Shown here: in pieces, positions 1-7,826 of the stretch
Layout of the letters: every line of letters starts with the position of its first letter
Position numbering within the stretch: position 1 is the first letter of the stretch
Assembly (NCBI RefSeq): GCF_900104175.1
Contig: NZ_FNIX01000006.1
Span: 124,001-188,000 of the forward strand
Direction: 5' to 3'
DNA from: Lentzea jiangxiensis
GTDB lineage: Bacteria; Actinomycetota; Actinomycetes; Mycobacteriales; Pseudonocardiaceae
Length of the DNA: 64,000 nucleotides
Notes under the pieces: model-generated
Told to the model about the DNA's origin: nothing
Seen by the model: the letters and a program-made list of their open reading frames with translations, nothing else
Databases searched by the model: none
Made by a program: the position numbers and the translations under genes

Positions 1-2
1 AC

Positions 3-611
3 TCGTTCAGCGCCTCGATCGGGTCGACGATCATCGTGCTGCTGCTGGCGATCCCGGCCGCGTACGCGTTGTCGATCAAGCCCGTGGAGAAGTGGACGGA
101 CGTCCTGTTCTTCTTCCTCTCCACCAAGATGATGCCCGTCGTCGCGGCGCTGCTGCCGATCTACCTGATCGCGCAGTTCTCCGGGATGCTCGACAACATC
201 TCGTTCCTGACGCTGCTGTACTGCTCGATGAACCTGCCGATCGCGGTGTGGCTCATGCGGTCGTTCCTGTCCGAGGTCCCGAAGGAGATCCTCGAGGCGG
301 CTTCGATCGACGGCGCGGGTCTGCTCACGATCCTGCGCCGGGTCGTGGCACCGATCGCGATGCCCGGCATCGCGGCGACGGCGTTGATCTGCTTCATCTT
401 CAGCTGGAACGAGCTGCTCTTCGCACGGGTGCTCACCGGTGTCGTCGCCGGCACCGCGCCCGTGTACCTGACCGGGTTCGTCACGTCGCAGGGCCTCTTC
501 CTGGCCAAGGTCTGCGCCGCGGCGGTCGTGGTCTCTCTGCCGGTGCTCATCGCCGGGTTCGCCGCCCAGGACAAGCTCGTCCAGGGCCTTTCGTTGGGAG
601 CGGTCAAGTGA
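3..611 (+). CDS. Sugar-alcohol/carbohydrate ABC transporter permease (MalG/SmoG type), 5' end outside window
   Basis: This is an inner-membrane permease subunit of a CUT1-type sugar or sugar-alcohol ABC importer. The reading frame is open from the first full codon at position 3, so the true start lies upstream of the window. Several hydrophobic segments are visible. The cytoplasmic EAA loop that docks on the ATPase is clear (EAASIDGAGLLTILRRVVAP), and the FSWNELLFA stretch near the end is typical of MalG-like permeases. The stop overlaps the GTG of the next gene by 4 bp (GTGA), so the dehydrogenase is translationally coupled to transport. That coupling suggests a polyol substrate such as mannitol, sorbitol or arabitol, but this is inference; the binding protein and ATPase are not in view. 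Confidence 0.9.
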   Translation, partial: SFSASIGSTIIVLLLAIPAAYALSIKPVEKWTDVLFFFLSTKMMPVVAALLPIYLIAQFSGMLDNISFLTLLYCSMNLPIAVWLMRSFLSEVPKEILEAASIDGAGLLTILRRVVAPIAMPGIAATALICFIFSWNELLFARVLTGVVAGTAPVYLTGFVTSQGLFLAKVCAAAVVVSLPVLIAGFAAQDKLVQGLSLGAVK

Positions 612-1597
612 AAGCAGCAGTGATCACCGGCGTCGGATCCGTCGAAGTGACCACTGTGGACGATCCCACGTGCGGTCCTCGCGAGGTCGTCGTCCAGGTG
701 GCGGCCTGCGGTCTGTGCGGCACGGACCTGCACATCCTGCAGGGCGAGTTCGCGCCGACCCTGCCGGTCGTGCCGGGCCACGAGTTCGCCGGCACGGTCG
801 TCGAGATCGGCTCGCAGGTGAACGAGGTCGCCGTGGGTGACCGGGTGGCCGTCGACCCGTCGCTGTACTGCCACGAGTGCCGGATGTGCCGTTCCGGCAG
901 GAGCAACCTCTGCGAGCGCTGGGCGGCCATCGGCGTCACGACCTCCGGTGGCGCGGCGGAGTTCGCGAAGGCCCCGGTGGCGAACTGCGTCAAGCTGCCG
1001 GACCACGTGCGGACCGAGGACGCGGCGCTCATCGAGCCGCTGTCGTGCGCGGTGCGCGGCTACGACGTGCTGCGGTCGCAGATGGCGTCGCGGGTGCTGA
1101 TCTACGGCTCCGGCACGATGGGCCTGATGATGCTGCAGCTCGGCAAGCTGACCGGCGCGTCGTCGATCGAGGTCGTCGACCTCAACCCGGAGCGGCTGGA
1201 GACGGCGAAGCAACTCGGCGTCACGGCCGTGGCGGCGACACCGGACGAGCTCGACCGGCCGCAGGGCTGGGACGTCGTCATCGACGCGACCGGCAACGAG
1301 AAGGCCATCCAGGACGGTCTCGGGCGCGTCGCCAAGGGCGGCACGTTCCTCCAGTTCGGCGTCTCGGACTACTCCGCGCGCGTGACCATCGAGCCGTACA
1401 AGATCTACAACCAGGAGATCACCATCACCGGCTCGATGGCGGTGCTGCACTCGTTCGAACGGGCGGCGGACCTCTTCGCGACCGGAGTGCTCGACCCCGA
1501 GGTCTTCATCAGCGACAGGGTGCCGCTGGACGACTACGCGGGAGCGTTGGACCAGTTCAAGGCCGGCAAGGGCCGCAAGATCCAGGTCCTGCCCTGA
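608..1597 (+). CDS. Zinc-dependent alcohol/sugar-alcohol dehydrogenase (MDR family)
   Basis: This 329-residue medium-chain dehydrogenase/reductase probably oxidises a polyol imported by the upstream permease to a keto sugar. The GTG start at 608 overlaps the permease stop. The catalytic zinc site is readable as CGLCGTDLH (Cys and Asp region), GHEFAGTV (His-Glu) and later the Glu in IEPLSCAV. A structural-zinc Cys cluster lies at about residues 91-104 (CHECRMCRSGRSNLC). The Rossmann motif is YGSGTMGLMMLQL, followed by EVVDLNPERL with an acidic residue expected for NAD(H). Length and motifs match sorbitol/threonine-dehydrogenase-like enzymes. A strong hairpin follows 26 bp after the stop, so this is the last gene of the operon. 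Exact substrate is unknown. Confidence 0.88.
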   Translation: MKAAVITGVGSVEVTTVDDPTCGPREVVVQVAACGLCGTDLHILQGEFAPTLPVVPGHEFAGTVVEIGSQVNEVAVGDRVAVDPSLYCHECRMCRSGRSNLCERWAAIGVTTSGGAAEFAKAPVANCVKLPDHVRTEDAALIEPLSCAVRGYDVLRSQMASRVLIYGSGTMGLMMLQLGKLTGASSIEVVDLNPERLETAKQLGVTAVAATPDELDRPQGWDVVIDATGNEKAIQDGLGRVAKGGTFLQFGVSDYSARVTIEPYKIYNQEITITGSMAVLHSFERAADLFATGVLDPEVFISDRVPLDDYAGALDQFKAGKGRKIQVLP

Positions 1598-1623
1598 GTC
1601 CGTCGTAGGAAGTTCGCCGGAGT

Positions 1624-1659
1624 TCGTGGGCACTCGTGTATCCAGACGAGTGCCCACGA
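1624..1659 (+). terminator. Hairpin terminator after the polyol operon
   Basis: Two perfect 14-bp arms (TCGTGGGCACTCGT / ACGAGTGCCCACGA) flank an 8-base loop, 26 bp after the dehydrogenase stop. There is no long T-run, as is common in actinobacteria. The hairpin covers a GTG at 1636, which argues against that codon as the start of the following small gene. Confidence 0.75.
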
Positions 1660-1671
1660 CTCCTTCCAGAC

Positions 1672-1941
1672 ATGTCGAAGTCCGGGCAGAAAGTGGTACC
1701 GCCGTACTTTTCGCACATGTCCGACGAAGAGCTCCTCGCGTGGTACGCGGAGCTTCAGGCGCGGGCGATGAACCCGCAGCCTGGGGACGTCGATTTCGAC
1801 CACGTCCACAAGGCCGCCGAACCGGTGTCCGTCGAGCAGCTGCGCCACCGGATCATGACGTTCCAGGGCTGGCCTGGAGGTCTTTCCACGTTGGACGCCG
1901 GATCTCCGTTCCACAACCTGTGGCACTGGCTCAGCGACTGA
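1672..1941 (+). CDS. Small hypothetical protein, 89 aa
   Basis: Unrecognised short protein in front of a sensor kinase. I place the start at the ATG at 1672, just after the terminator hairpin; a second ATG at 1717 (MSDEELLAWY) would also give a plausible 74-residue protein. The composition is protein-like (acidic and aromatic, SVEQLRHRIMTF, FHNLWHWL) and there is no membrane segment. Its end overlaps the proposed GTG start of the kinase by 22 bp, so the two may be co-translated. No domain is recognised and a role in signalling would be a guess. Confidence 0.5.
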   Translation: MSKSGQKVVPPYFSHMSDEELLAWYAELQARAMNPQPGDVDFDHVHKAAEPVSVEQLRHRIMTFQGWPGGLSTLDAGSPFHNLWHWLSD

Positions 1942-3794
1942 CGCGACGCGAGGTCACCCTCGCTCGCGTCATCGGCGCTCTGGTGGCCGCCGGCGTGCTC
2001 TACGCCGTCGTGCTCGCGGCGGTCACCGGCGCCGTCTCACATCCGCGGAACTGGCTGGTCGCGGTCGCCTGCACCCTGCTCGGGGTGCGGGTGATCGGTC
2101 ATGTCCGCAGGTCACCGGTCGGGTGGCTGTTGCTGGTGATGGGCGTGTTCGGCGCCATCGCCGTCGCGGCCGCCGGCCAGCCGGAGAACCACCCCGCCCG
2201 CTGGCTCGAGGCGTGGATCTGGTGGCCCACGTACGCGCTGTTGCCCGCGGTTGCGCTGGTTTTCCCGAACGGCAAGCCGCTGAGCAACCGCTGGTGGATC
2301 GCCATCGGCGCGTCGCTGTTCAGCACTCTCGCCGGAACCATCACGATCGCGTGGGCGTCGTGGGGCAACCCCGCCGAGTTCTGGCAGCTGAGCGGGGACG
2401 GGCTCGCGAAGACGATCACGAAGATCGCGGTGCTCGCGGCCGGCCTGTCGGTGGTCGCGGCCGTGGCGTCGTTGTTCCTGCGCTGGCGACGGGCCGAGGG
2501 GGACGAACGACGCCTGCTCGTGTGGGCGTTCGCGCTGCTGACGTTGGCAGTCGTGGCGACCGTTGTGGAGACGACGGACGGGCACGTCGCCTGGATCATC
2601 GGTGTGCTGGCGTTCCCTGCTGCTGCGGTGATCGCCATCGTGCGGTACGGCCTGTACGACATCAGCCTGCTCATCCACCGGTCGCTGCTCTACGGCTCGT
2701 TGACGGTCGTCCTGCTTCTCGTCTACCTCGGCGTGATGGTCGCGGCGGGCGCGCTGCTCACCGACGACGCCGAGGTCGTCGGGGTCGTGGCGGCGGGCCT
2801 GGTGTTCGCGCCGATCCGGAGCTGGGTGCAGCGCAAGCTCGACCGGTGGTTGTTCGGTGAGCGCTCCGACCCCTATGGCGCTTTGTCGACTTTGAGCGAG
2901 AAGCTCGAACGGTCGCAGGACGTGCTGCCGACGGTCGCGCAGACCGTCGCCGAGTCGCTGAAGCTGCCGTACGTGGCGATCCGCGGTTCGTCGGTGCTGG
3001 CCGAGCACGGGCGCAGCCGCGGGTGGCCGCAGCTCCGCTTCCCCATGACCTACCGGGGCGCGCACGTCTGCGACCTCGTCGTCGAGCCACGCGCGCCCGA
3101 CGAGCGCCTCAGCGACCAGGAGCTGACCCTGCTCGGCGACCTCGCCCGCTCCACCGCGCCCGCCGCGCAGTCGATCAGGCTGACCGCCGACCTGCAGCTC
3201 GCGCGCGAACGGCTGGTGCGGGCGCGCGAAGAGGAACGGCTGCGGTTGCGACGCGACCTGCACGACGGCGTCGGACCGGCACTGGTCGGCATCCGGTTGC
3301 AGCTCAAGGCGTTGCGCCGGTCGCTGGGCGACGTGCTCGACCCCGTGCTGGCCGACGTCGACACCACCGCCGTCGAGGTGCGCCGGCTCGTGGACGGGCT
3401 GCGACCCCCGATCCTCGACCAGGGCCTGGCGCTGGCCGTGCGGGACGAGGCCGCGCGCTTCCGCGGTGACCTGGTGGTCGAGGTCGACGCCGAGCAGATC
3501 GACGGGCTGTCGGCCGCCGTCGAGGTCGCCGCCTACCGGATCGTCGCGGAGGCGCTGACCAACAGCGCACGCCACTCCGGGGCCTCGACCTGCACGATCA
3601 GCGTGCGGACCGACGGCGACCTGGTCGTGGAGGTCGTGGACGACGGACGCGGGGTCGCGGCGGACTCCAAGCCGGGTGTCGGCCTCGACTCGATGCGAGA
3701 ACGCTGCGCGGAACTGGGTGGATCGTGCACAGTGGGACCGGCTCACCCCCGAGGGACGCGGGTGGTGGCGCGGATCCCGTTGGAGGTCCAGTAG
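1920..3794 (+). CDS. NarL-type sensor histidine kinase (HisKA_3/HATPase)
   Basis: Membrane sensor kinase of about 624 residues, partner of the regulator directly downstream. The N-terminal half has multiple hydrophobic helices (from LVAAGVLYAVVLAAV through LLVYLGVMVAAGALL). A GAF-like linker follows, then the dimerisation box EERLRLRRDLHDGVGPAL, whose His is the phospho-acceptor, and an HK-CA ATPase domain with the N-box EALTNSARHSG and G-boxes DDGRGV and GVGLDSMRERC. The start is uncertain: GTG at 1920 is in frame and overlaps the preceding small gene, and GTG at 1983 is the alternative. The stop overlaps the GTG of the response regulator by 1 bp. The stimulus is unknown. Confidence 0.85.
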   Translation: MALAQRLTRREVTLARVIGALVAAGVLYAVVLAAVTGAVSHPRNWLVAVACTLLGVRVIGHVRRSPVGWLLLVMGVFGAIAVAAAGQPENHPARWLEAWIWWPTYALLPAVALVFPNGKPLSNRWWIAIGASLFSTLAGTITIAWASWGNPAEFWQLSGDGLAKTITKIAVLAAGLSVVAAVASLFLRWRRAEGDERRLLVWAFALLTLAVVATVVETTDGHVAWIIGVLAFPAAAVIAIVRYGLYDISLLIHRSLLYGSLTVVLLLVYLGVMVAAGALLTDDAEVVGVVAAGLVFAPIRSWVQRKLDRWLFGERSDPYGALSTLSEKLERSQDVLPTVAQTVAESLKLPYVAIRGSSVLAEHGRSRGWPQLRFPMTYRGAHVCDLVVEPRAPDERLSDQELTLLGDLARSTAPAAQSIRLTADLQLARERLVRAREEERLRLRRDLHDGVGPALVGIRLQLKALRRSLGDVLDPVLADVDTTAVEVRRLVDGLRPPILDQGLALAVRDEAARFRGDLVVEVDAEQIDGLSAAVEVAAYRIVAEALTNSARHSGASTCTISVRTDGDLVVEVVDDGRGVAADSKPGVGLDSMRERCAELGGSCTVGPAHPRGTRVVARIPLEVQ

Positions 3795-3817
3795 TGGCAG
3801 GCCCAGTAGTGGCAGGC
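3788..3817. repeat. Perfect 15-bp tandem duplication across the kinase stop and regulator start
   Basis: The unit CCAGTAGTGGCAGGC occurs twice in direct succession. The first copy contains the kinase TAG stop and the regulator GTG start. The second copy adds VAGPV to the regulator N-terminus and gives an in-frame alternative GTG at 3809. The GGAGGT ribosome-binding sequence at 3782-3787 is 6 bp from the first GTG but 21 bp from the second. Confidence 0.9.
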
Positions 3818-4465
3818 ACAGCGACTCGCGTTGTCATCGCCGACGACCACCCGGTGTTCCGGCGCGGCCTGAAGGCGTTGCTGGACGGCGAGGACGGCAT
3901 CTCCGTCGTCGGCGACGCCGCGGACGGCCAGGAGGCCGTGCGCGTCGTCCTCGACCTGGAGCCGGACGTCGTCGTGATGGACCTGCACATGCCCGTCCTC
4001 GGCGGTGTCGAGGCGGCGAAGCAGATCCAGGCGGCCCTGCCCGGCGTCGGTGTCCTCGTCCTGACGATGCACGAGGACGACGAGCTCGTGTTCGCGGCGA
4101 TGAAGGCCGGTGCGCGCGGCTACCTCGTGAAGACCACGGACGACGACGAGATCGTGCGCGCGGTGCAGGCCATAGGAGCCGGAGAAGCGATCTTCAGCGC
4201 CACCATCGCGCAACGCATGATGGGTTACTTCACCGCGATCTCCTCCTCGGAGGTCGTGGCGTTCCCCCAGCTCACCGACCGCGAGCGGGAAGTCCTGAAG
4301 CTGATGGCGTCCGGCCTCGACAACCCGTCCATCGCGCACAAGCTGCACCTCTCCGGCAAGACCGTCCGCAACCGCGTGTCGGCGATCTTCACGAAGCTCC
4401 AGGTGGCCGACCGGGCGCAGGCCATCGTGCGCGCCCGCGAGGCGGGACTCGGAAGTCCCGCGTAA
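3794..4465 (+). CDS. NarL/LuxR-family response regulator
   Basis: DNA-binding response regulator of 223 residues, target of the upstream kinase. The receiver domain shows the acidic pair (VVIADDHPVFRRGLKALL), the phospho-acceptor Asp in DVVVMDLHMPVLGG, the Thr of VLVLTMHEDD and the Lys of GYLVKTTDDDE. The C-terminal LuxR HTH starts at LTDREREVLKLMASG and ends with VRNRVSAIFTKLQVADRAQAI. GTG at 3794 is chosen because GGAGGT sits 6 bp upstream and the codon overlaps the kinase stop. The start region is part of a 15-bp tandem duplication, so the first residues carry a repeated AGPVVAG-like stretch. Confidence 0.9.
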   Translation: MAGPVVAGTATRVVIADDHPVFRRGLKALLDGEDGISVVGDAADGQEAVRVVLDLEPDVVVMDLHMPVLGGVEAAKQIQAALPGVGVLVLTMHEDDELVFAAMKAGARGYLVKTTDDDEIVRAVQAIGAGEAIFSATIAQRMMGYFTAISSSEVVAFPQLTDREREVLKLMASGLDNPSIAHKLHLSGKTVRNRVSAIFTKLQVADRAQAIVRAREAGLGSPA

Positions 4466-4537
4466 GTCGGGACAACGGTCACCTGACGGCGGGACAAGGC
4501 CTCCGGTGGGATCGGCGTATCCGCCGAAGGGGGCCCG

Positions 4538-5083
4538 ATGGACATCACCTGGGACGTCGCACACGCGCGGCTCAGCCACGACCGCATGCTGCACGTCGCC
4601 CAAGCGCTCATCTCGATGCGCCCGGAGACCGTCACGCTGGGCGGCGGCGAGCCGCTCGGCGTGCCCGGCCTGTTCGAGATCGTCGCACTGTTCCGCGAAG
4701 CCGGGATCGACGTCGTCCTGCGCACGTCCGGCAAGTCGCTGCACCCGTCGATGGTGCGGACGCTGCTGGAGTCGTGCGCGCGCATCGAGGTGTGCGCGAT
4801 GGCGTTCGCCCACGCCATGCACGCCCTGCACCTGCTCGACGTCGGCGCCGCCAAGCTGGACCGGTACGCCGCGTTCGGCCTCGACGCCACCGGCATCCGG
4901 CGCGGCTTCGACCGGCTCGAGGACTTCTGCGCCACGACCGCGTTCGAACTGCCGCACCTCGCGTTCATCGCGTTCAGCGACACGATCGGGTCGGACCACG
5001 CGCAGTACCTGCAGTCGCTGGCGCCCCAGACCGTGCGGGTGACGGTCCAGACCGCGAACACGTCGGTGGTCAGAGCGAGTTGA
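4538..5083 (+). CDS. Radical-SAM-fold-like protein lacking the cluster-binding cysteines
   Basis: Protein of 181 residues with the SAM-binding GGEPL strand of radical SAM enzymes (TVTLGGGEPLGVPGLFEIV) followed by the usual next helix and strand (FREAGIDVVLRTSGKSL). The N-terminus has no CxxxCxxC motif. The only cysteines are isolated ones in ESCARIEVCAMA and EDFCATTA, so a radical [4Fe-4S] enzyme is not expected. It starts at ATG 4538 behind an AAGGGGG ribosome site and is shorter than most radical SAM proteins, which run to 250-400 residues. The C-terminus overlaps the convergent DUF397 gene by 14 bp. It may be a cluster-less paralogue or a truncated gene; the function is unknown. Confidence 0.6.
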   Translation: MDITWDVAHARLSHDRMLHVAQALISMRPETVTLGGGEPLGVPGLFEIVALFREAGIDVVLRTSGKSLHPSMVRTLLESCARIEVCAMAFAHAMHALHLLDVGAAKLDRYAAFGLDATGIRRGFDRLEDFCATTAFELPHLAFIAFSDTIGSDHAQYLQSLAPQTVRVTVQTANTSVVRAS

Positions 5084-5243
5084 GCAGGGCGCGCCAGGCA
5101 GGGGTGGAGAACGCGAGAACGTCGCCGCTCGCGTTCTTCGTGTCGCGGACGAGGACGTCCCGGGCCAGCGACACCTCCACGCAATTGCCGGAGCCGCTGC
5201 CGCCGCTGTAGCTGCTCTTACGCCAAGTCCGTTCCTGGAACAT
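5070..5243 (-). CDS. DUF397 domain protein
   Basis: Small protein of 57 residues with the full DUF397 signature: WRKSSYSGGSGSGNCVEV, a VRDTKN core and a final FSTPAWRALL. Proteins of this family sit next to XRE/DUF5753 regulators throughout actinomycetes and form regulator/partner pairs, several of which affect development or antibiotic production. Here the ATG at 5243 overlaps the end of the upstream XRE gene by 26 bp, so the pair is translationally coupled. An upstream in-frame codon at 5264 would add seven residues. The sequence lacks a membrane segment. Confidence 0.88.
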   Translation of the reverse strand: MFQERTWRKSSYSGGSGSGNCVEVSLARDVLVRDTKNASGDVLAFSTPAWRALLNSL

Positions 5244-6063
5244 CTGAGTCCTCTCGCAGGCCACTGATGCACTCCATCAGCTTGCTCCGCGATTGTTCCT
5301 CATCCAGGGCAACGGCATCCAGCCGCTGAAAGAGCCGCTTTGCCCGCGCGACAGCGGTGTTGTCCTGCGCGAACACCTTCGCCATGTCGGTCTCGCAGTA
5401 CACGACCGACGATGCCTTCTCGAACTCGTACAACACACACGGCGAACGGAATGCGGTCATGTGCGCAGGCACGATGCGGAGGATGTGGGTGTTGAAGAGG
5501 AGACGCAGGTACTGGTCTTCACGGAGTGAGGCGCTGCCCAGCGGCATCCGCAGCGCCAGCTCGTGCACGTAGAACAAGCACTCCGGACGGTTCGGCCGCC
5601 TCAGGATCGCCTGTCGCTCCATACGCGCCCGGACGAACTTCTCGATGTCCTCCGGCGCTTCGATGTGCGAGTCGACGAACAACTCCCTCGTGTAGCCCTC
5701 GACCTGCACAAGACCGGGCACCGTCATGATGTCCAGGCTGATGATCTTCGTGGCCATTGCCTCGGTCATCGCGAGTGTGCGCAGTTCGTCTGGCACCTGA
5801 GCGAAGAACCGGTCGAAGGCGTTGTAGTAGCGGCTGCGGAACTCGTTGACGAAGTCGATGTCCTTGCCGCACGTCGCCAGGTACTGGACGAGGTCGATCT
5901 CGCTCGCGCGCACCTTGCCGAGCTCGATGTCGGACACCTTGCTCGGGTCCCAGCCGAGCTGGACGGCCATCGCACGGCCGGTGAACGAGGTGCACGTCTC
6001 CCGCACCCGGCGCAGTTCGTCGCCCAGGCACCGGCTGTACGGGGTGGAAATGGTGGCGGTCAT
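5218..6063 (-). CDS. XRE-family regulator with DUF5753 domain
   Basis: Helix-turn-helix transcription factor of 281 residues. The N-terminal XRE domain covers roughly residues 8-65 (LGDELRRVRETCTSFTGRAMAVQLGWDPSKVS read as two overlapping parts), and the DUF5753 ligand/partner domain follows from the IISLDIMTVPGLVQVEGYTREL segment onward. The downstream DUF397 gene is its usual partner. ATG at 6063 is preferred because residues before it are not HTH-like. Directly upstream is a short dyad (GCCCT...AGGGC, 6064-6081) next to the start codon, possibly an autoregulatory site. Target genes are not known. Confidence 0.88.
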   Translation of the reverse strand: MTATISTPYSRCLGDELRRVRETCTSFTGRAMAVQLGWDPSKVSDIELGKVRASEIDLVQYLATCGKDIDFVNEFRSRYYNAFDRFFAQVPDELRTLAMTEAMATKIISLDIMTVPGLVQVEGYTRELFVDSHIEAPEDIEKFVRARMERQAILRRPNRPECLFYVHELALRMPLGSASLREDQYLRLLFNTHILRIVPAHMTAFRSPCVLYEFEKASSVVYCETDMAKVFAQDNTAVARAKRLFQRLDAVALDEEQSRSKLMECISGLREDSDVPGTDLA

Positions 6064-6124
6064 GCCCTTTGACGGTAGGGCTTGGATCCATTCCACACCA
6101 CTGGCTCATTCGGGTGAAAACGAG

Positions 6125-7060
6125 CTAGAAAACCTGCCCGCGAGCAGCGAAAACGTCCTCGATAGGCGCCATAGCGCCGAGGGCGAGACGCAGCAGCACG
6201 CGTGCTTTACGGGGGCATAGCCAGCCGGCCATCACGGCGCCGCGCTGGATCAGGTCCGACTCGGACCCGACGAAGCCGTAGGTGTCGCGGAACGTCGTGC
6301 CCGCGCCCGTCCGCGTCGCCACCACCACCGGGAACCGGGCTCGTGAGATGGCCTCCGCCATGCCGGCCGACACGTGGCCGACGCCGGTGGCGGCGACGAC
6401 GGTTCCCCCGACGTTGAGCCAGTCGAGGATCGAGCCGTCGTCGTCCACAGTGGCCTCGATGAGCGGAACCGCCGGTGCGTCGAGAGGTCGCGGCAGCGCG
6501 GTCAGCCTGTGCGCGGGGTGGAAGTACCGCGGCGAGCCCTCGACGACGAGTCCGAGGGGGCCGGGGAACGACTCGAAGGCGTTGGGGAGGCTGCTGTGCG
6601 TCTTGCGGACCCAGCGGGCGGCGTGGACCTCGTCGTTGAGGACGAGCAGGGCGCCGCGGCCTCGTGAGTTGGGTGCCGCCGCGACCGCGACGGCGGCGGC
6701 GAGGTTGGCGGGGCCGTCGGCACCGGGGAGGCCGGGGTGCCGCATCGCGCCGGTCACGACGACCGGTTCGTCGTGCGGCCACAGGCAGTCGAAGAAGTAC
6801 GCGGTCTCTTCGAGGGTGTCGGTGCCCTGGACGACGACGACACCGGCGGCGCCTCCGGAGACCTGCTCGTCGGCCCAGTCGAAGGTTTCCAGCAAGGTGG
6901 TGAAGGTGAGCGAGGCGCCCGGGACCGTCGCCAGGGTCGCGATCTCCCCCACCTCCAAGCCCCGCACCAGGTCCCCGGCGCCCAAGGTCGGCGACACCGC
7001 GCCGGAGCCCGTCATCGTGATCGTGCCGCCGAGCGATGCCACCGCCACCTGTGAGCTCAT
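6125..7060 (-). CDS. Asparaginase (type I/II L-asparaginase family)
   Basis: Hydrolyses L-asparagine (possibly glutamine) to aspartate and ammonia. The 311-residue protein starts at ATG 7060 with MSSQVAVASLGGTITMT, containing the first catalytic threonine loop (GGTI). The second motif, VVVQGTDTLEETAYFFDCL, carries the GTDT Thr-Asp pair. The DGPANLAAAVAVA segment after GAMR is also typical of the family. No signal peptide is visible, so a cytoplasmic enzyme is likely. It stands alone, divergent from the GNAT gene with only 24 bp between the starts, and may share a promoter region with it. Confidence 0.9.
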   Translation of the reverse strand: MSSQVAVASLGGTITMTGSGAVSPTLGAGDLVRGLEVGEIATLATVPGASLTFTTLLETFDWADEQVSGGAAGVVVVQGTDTLEETAYFFDCLWPHDEPVVVTGAMRHPGLPGADGPANLAAAVAVAAAPNSRGRGALLVLNDEVHAARWVRKTHSSLPNAFESFPGPLGLVVEGSPRYFHPAHRLTALPRPLDAPAVPLIEATVDDDGSILDWLNVGGTVVAATGVGHVSAGMAEAISRARFPVVVATRTGAGTTFRDTYGFVGSESDLIQRGAVMAGWLCPRKARVLLRLALGAMAPIEDVFAARGQVF

Positions 7061-7084
7061 GCGAGCCACTCTAGGGTGGACGCC

Positions 7085-7573
7085 ATGTCCGGACCCGCCG
7101 CCTGGCCACCCGCCCCGATCCGAACCGAACGGCTCGTGCTGCGCGAGTCCGAGGCGCGCGACCGGGACGCGTTCCTCGACCTGTTCTCGTCGCCGGAGGT
7201 GGGCACCTACATCGGTGGCTCGAAGCCGCGCGACGAGGTCGACCGCACGGCGCCTCCGATCCCGGGCCGGCGGCACGGTTTCTTCGTCGTCGCGCTGGAC
7301 GGCGCGATGATCGGCATGGTCTCGTTCGACGTGGTGGACGAGGAACGGTTGCTGGGCTACCTGTTCCTGCCGTCCGCGTGGGGCAGGGGTTTCGCCTACG
7401 AGGCATGTGCGGCAGCGCTTGACTGGTACGCCGCCGCACACCCCGGTGAGCCGCTCGCGAGCATCACCCAAACGGCGAACGCCGCTTCAATGCGTCTCCT
7501 GGCGAAGCTGGGCTTCACCGAAGGCGAGCGTTACGAGGCCTTCGGCGCCGAGCAGTGTCGCTGGCGCCAGTAG
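7085..7573 (+). CDS. GNAT-family N-acetyltransferase (RimJ/RimL-like)
   Basis: Acetyl-CoA-dependent acetyltransferase of 162 residues. It opens with IRTERLVLRESEARDRDAF, the usual start of RimJ/RimL-type GNATs. The acetyl-CoA site is a slightly unusual GYLFLPSAWGRGFAYEACAAAL (GRGFAYE as the P-loop motif), and the end has the family's ANAASMRLLAKLGF. ATG at 7085 and GTG at 7076 are both possible starts. The substrate is unknown. A bidirectional hairpin lies about 140 bp downstream, before the convergent salvage operon. Confidence 0.82.
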   Translation: MSGPAAWPPAPIRTERLVLRESEARDRDAFLDLFSSPEVGTYIGGSKPRDEVDRTAPPIPGRRHGFFVVALDGAMIGMVSFDVVDEERLLGYLFLPSAWGRGFAYEACAAALDWYAAAHPGEPLASITQTANAASMRLLAKLGFTEGERYEAFGAEQCRWRQ

Positions 7574-7716
7574 GTGATGTCGCGGAAACGGGCCTTCGTC
7601 CTGGTGCGTGAGTTTCAGCGAACCGTTGTAATAAGTCCGCACGGTGCTGCCCCGGCCGCCCGCGACCGCGGTGTGTGATCAGGTACGGCGTGCGTGGGTA
7701 CTCGCCAACGCGCCCT

Positions 7717-7746
7717 TACCGGCAACCGCCTGAGCGGTTGCCGGTA
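7717..7746. terminator. Bidirectional hairpin terminator
   Basis: Perfect 13-bp arms (TACCGGCAACCGC / GCGGTTGCCGGTA) with a CTGA tetraloop lie between the convergent GNAT and mtnD genes. The rest of the 7574-7826 gap holds no convincing gene. Confidence 0.8.
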
Positions 7747-7826
7747 GATGCGGCCGCACGTCACAGCCGGTGGCGGACGAGGAACGCAACCCGACGTCGA
7801 AGGACCTCGGACTCAAGTTCGGTCCC

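Noticed and set aside
161-1657. Long open frame opposite the permease and dehydrogenase genes
   Set aside because: Arg/His/Asp-rich composition with no domain. It is the mirror of real genes in high-GC DNA.
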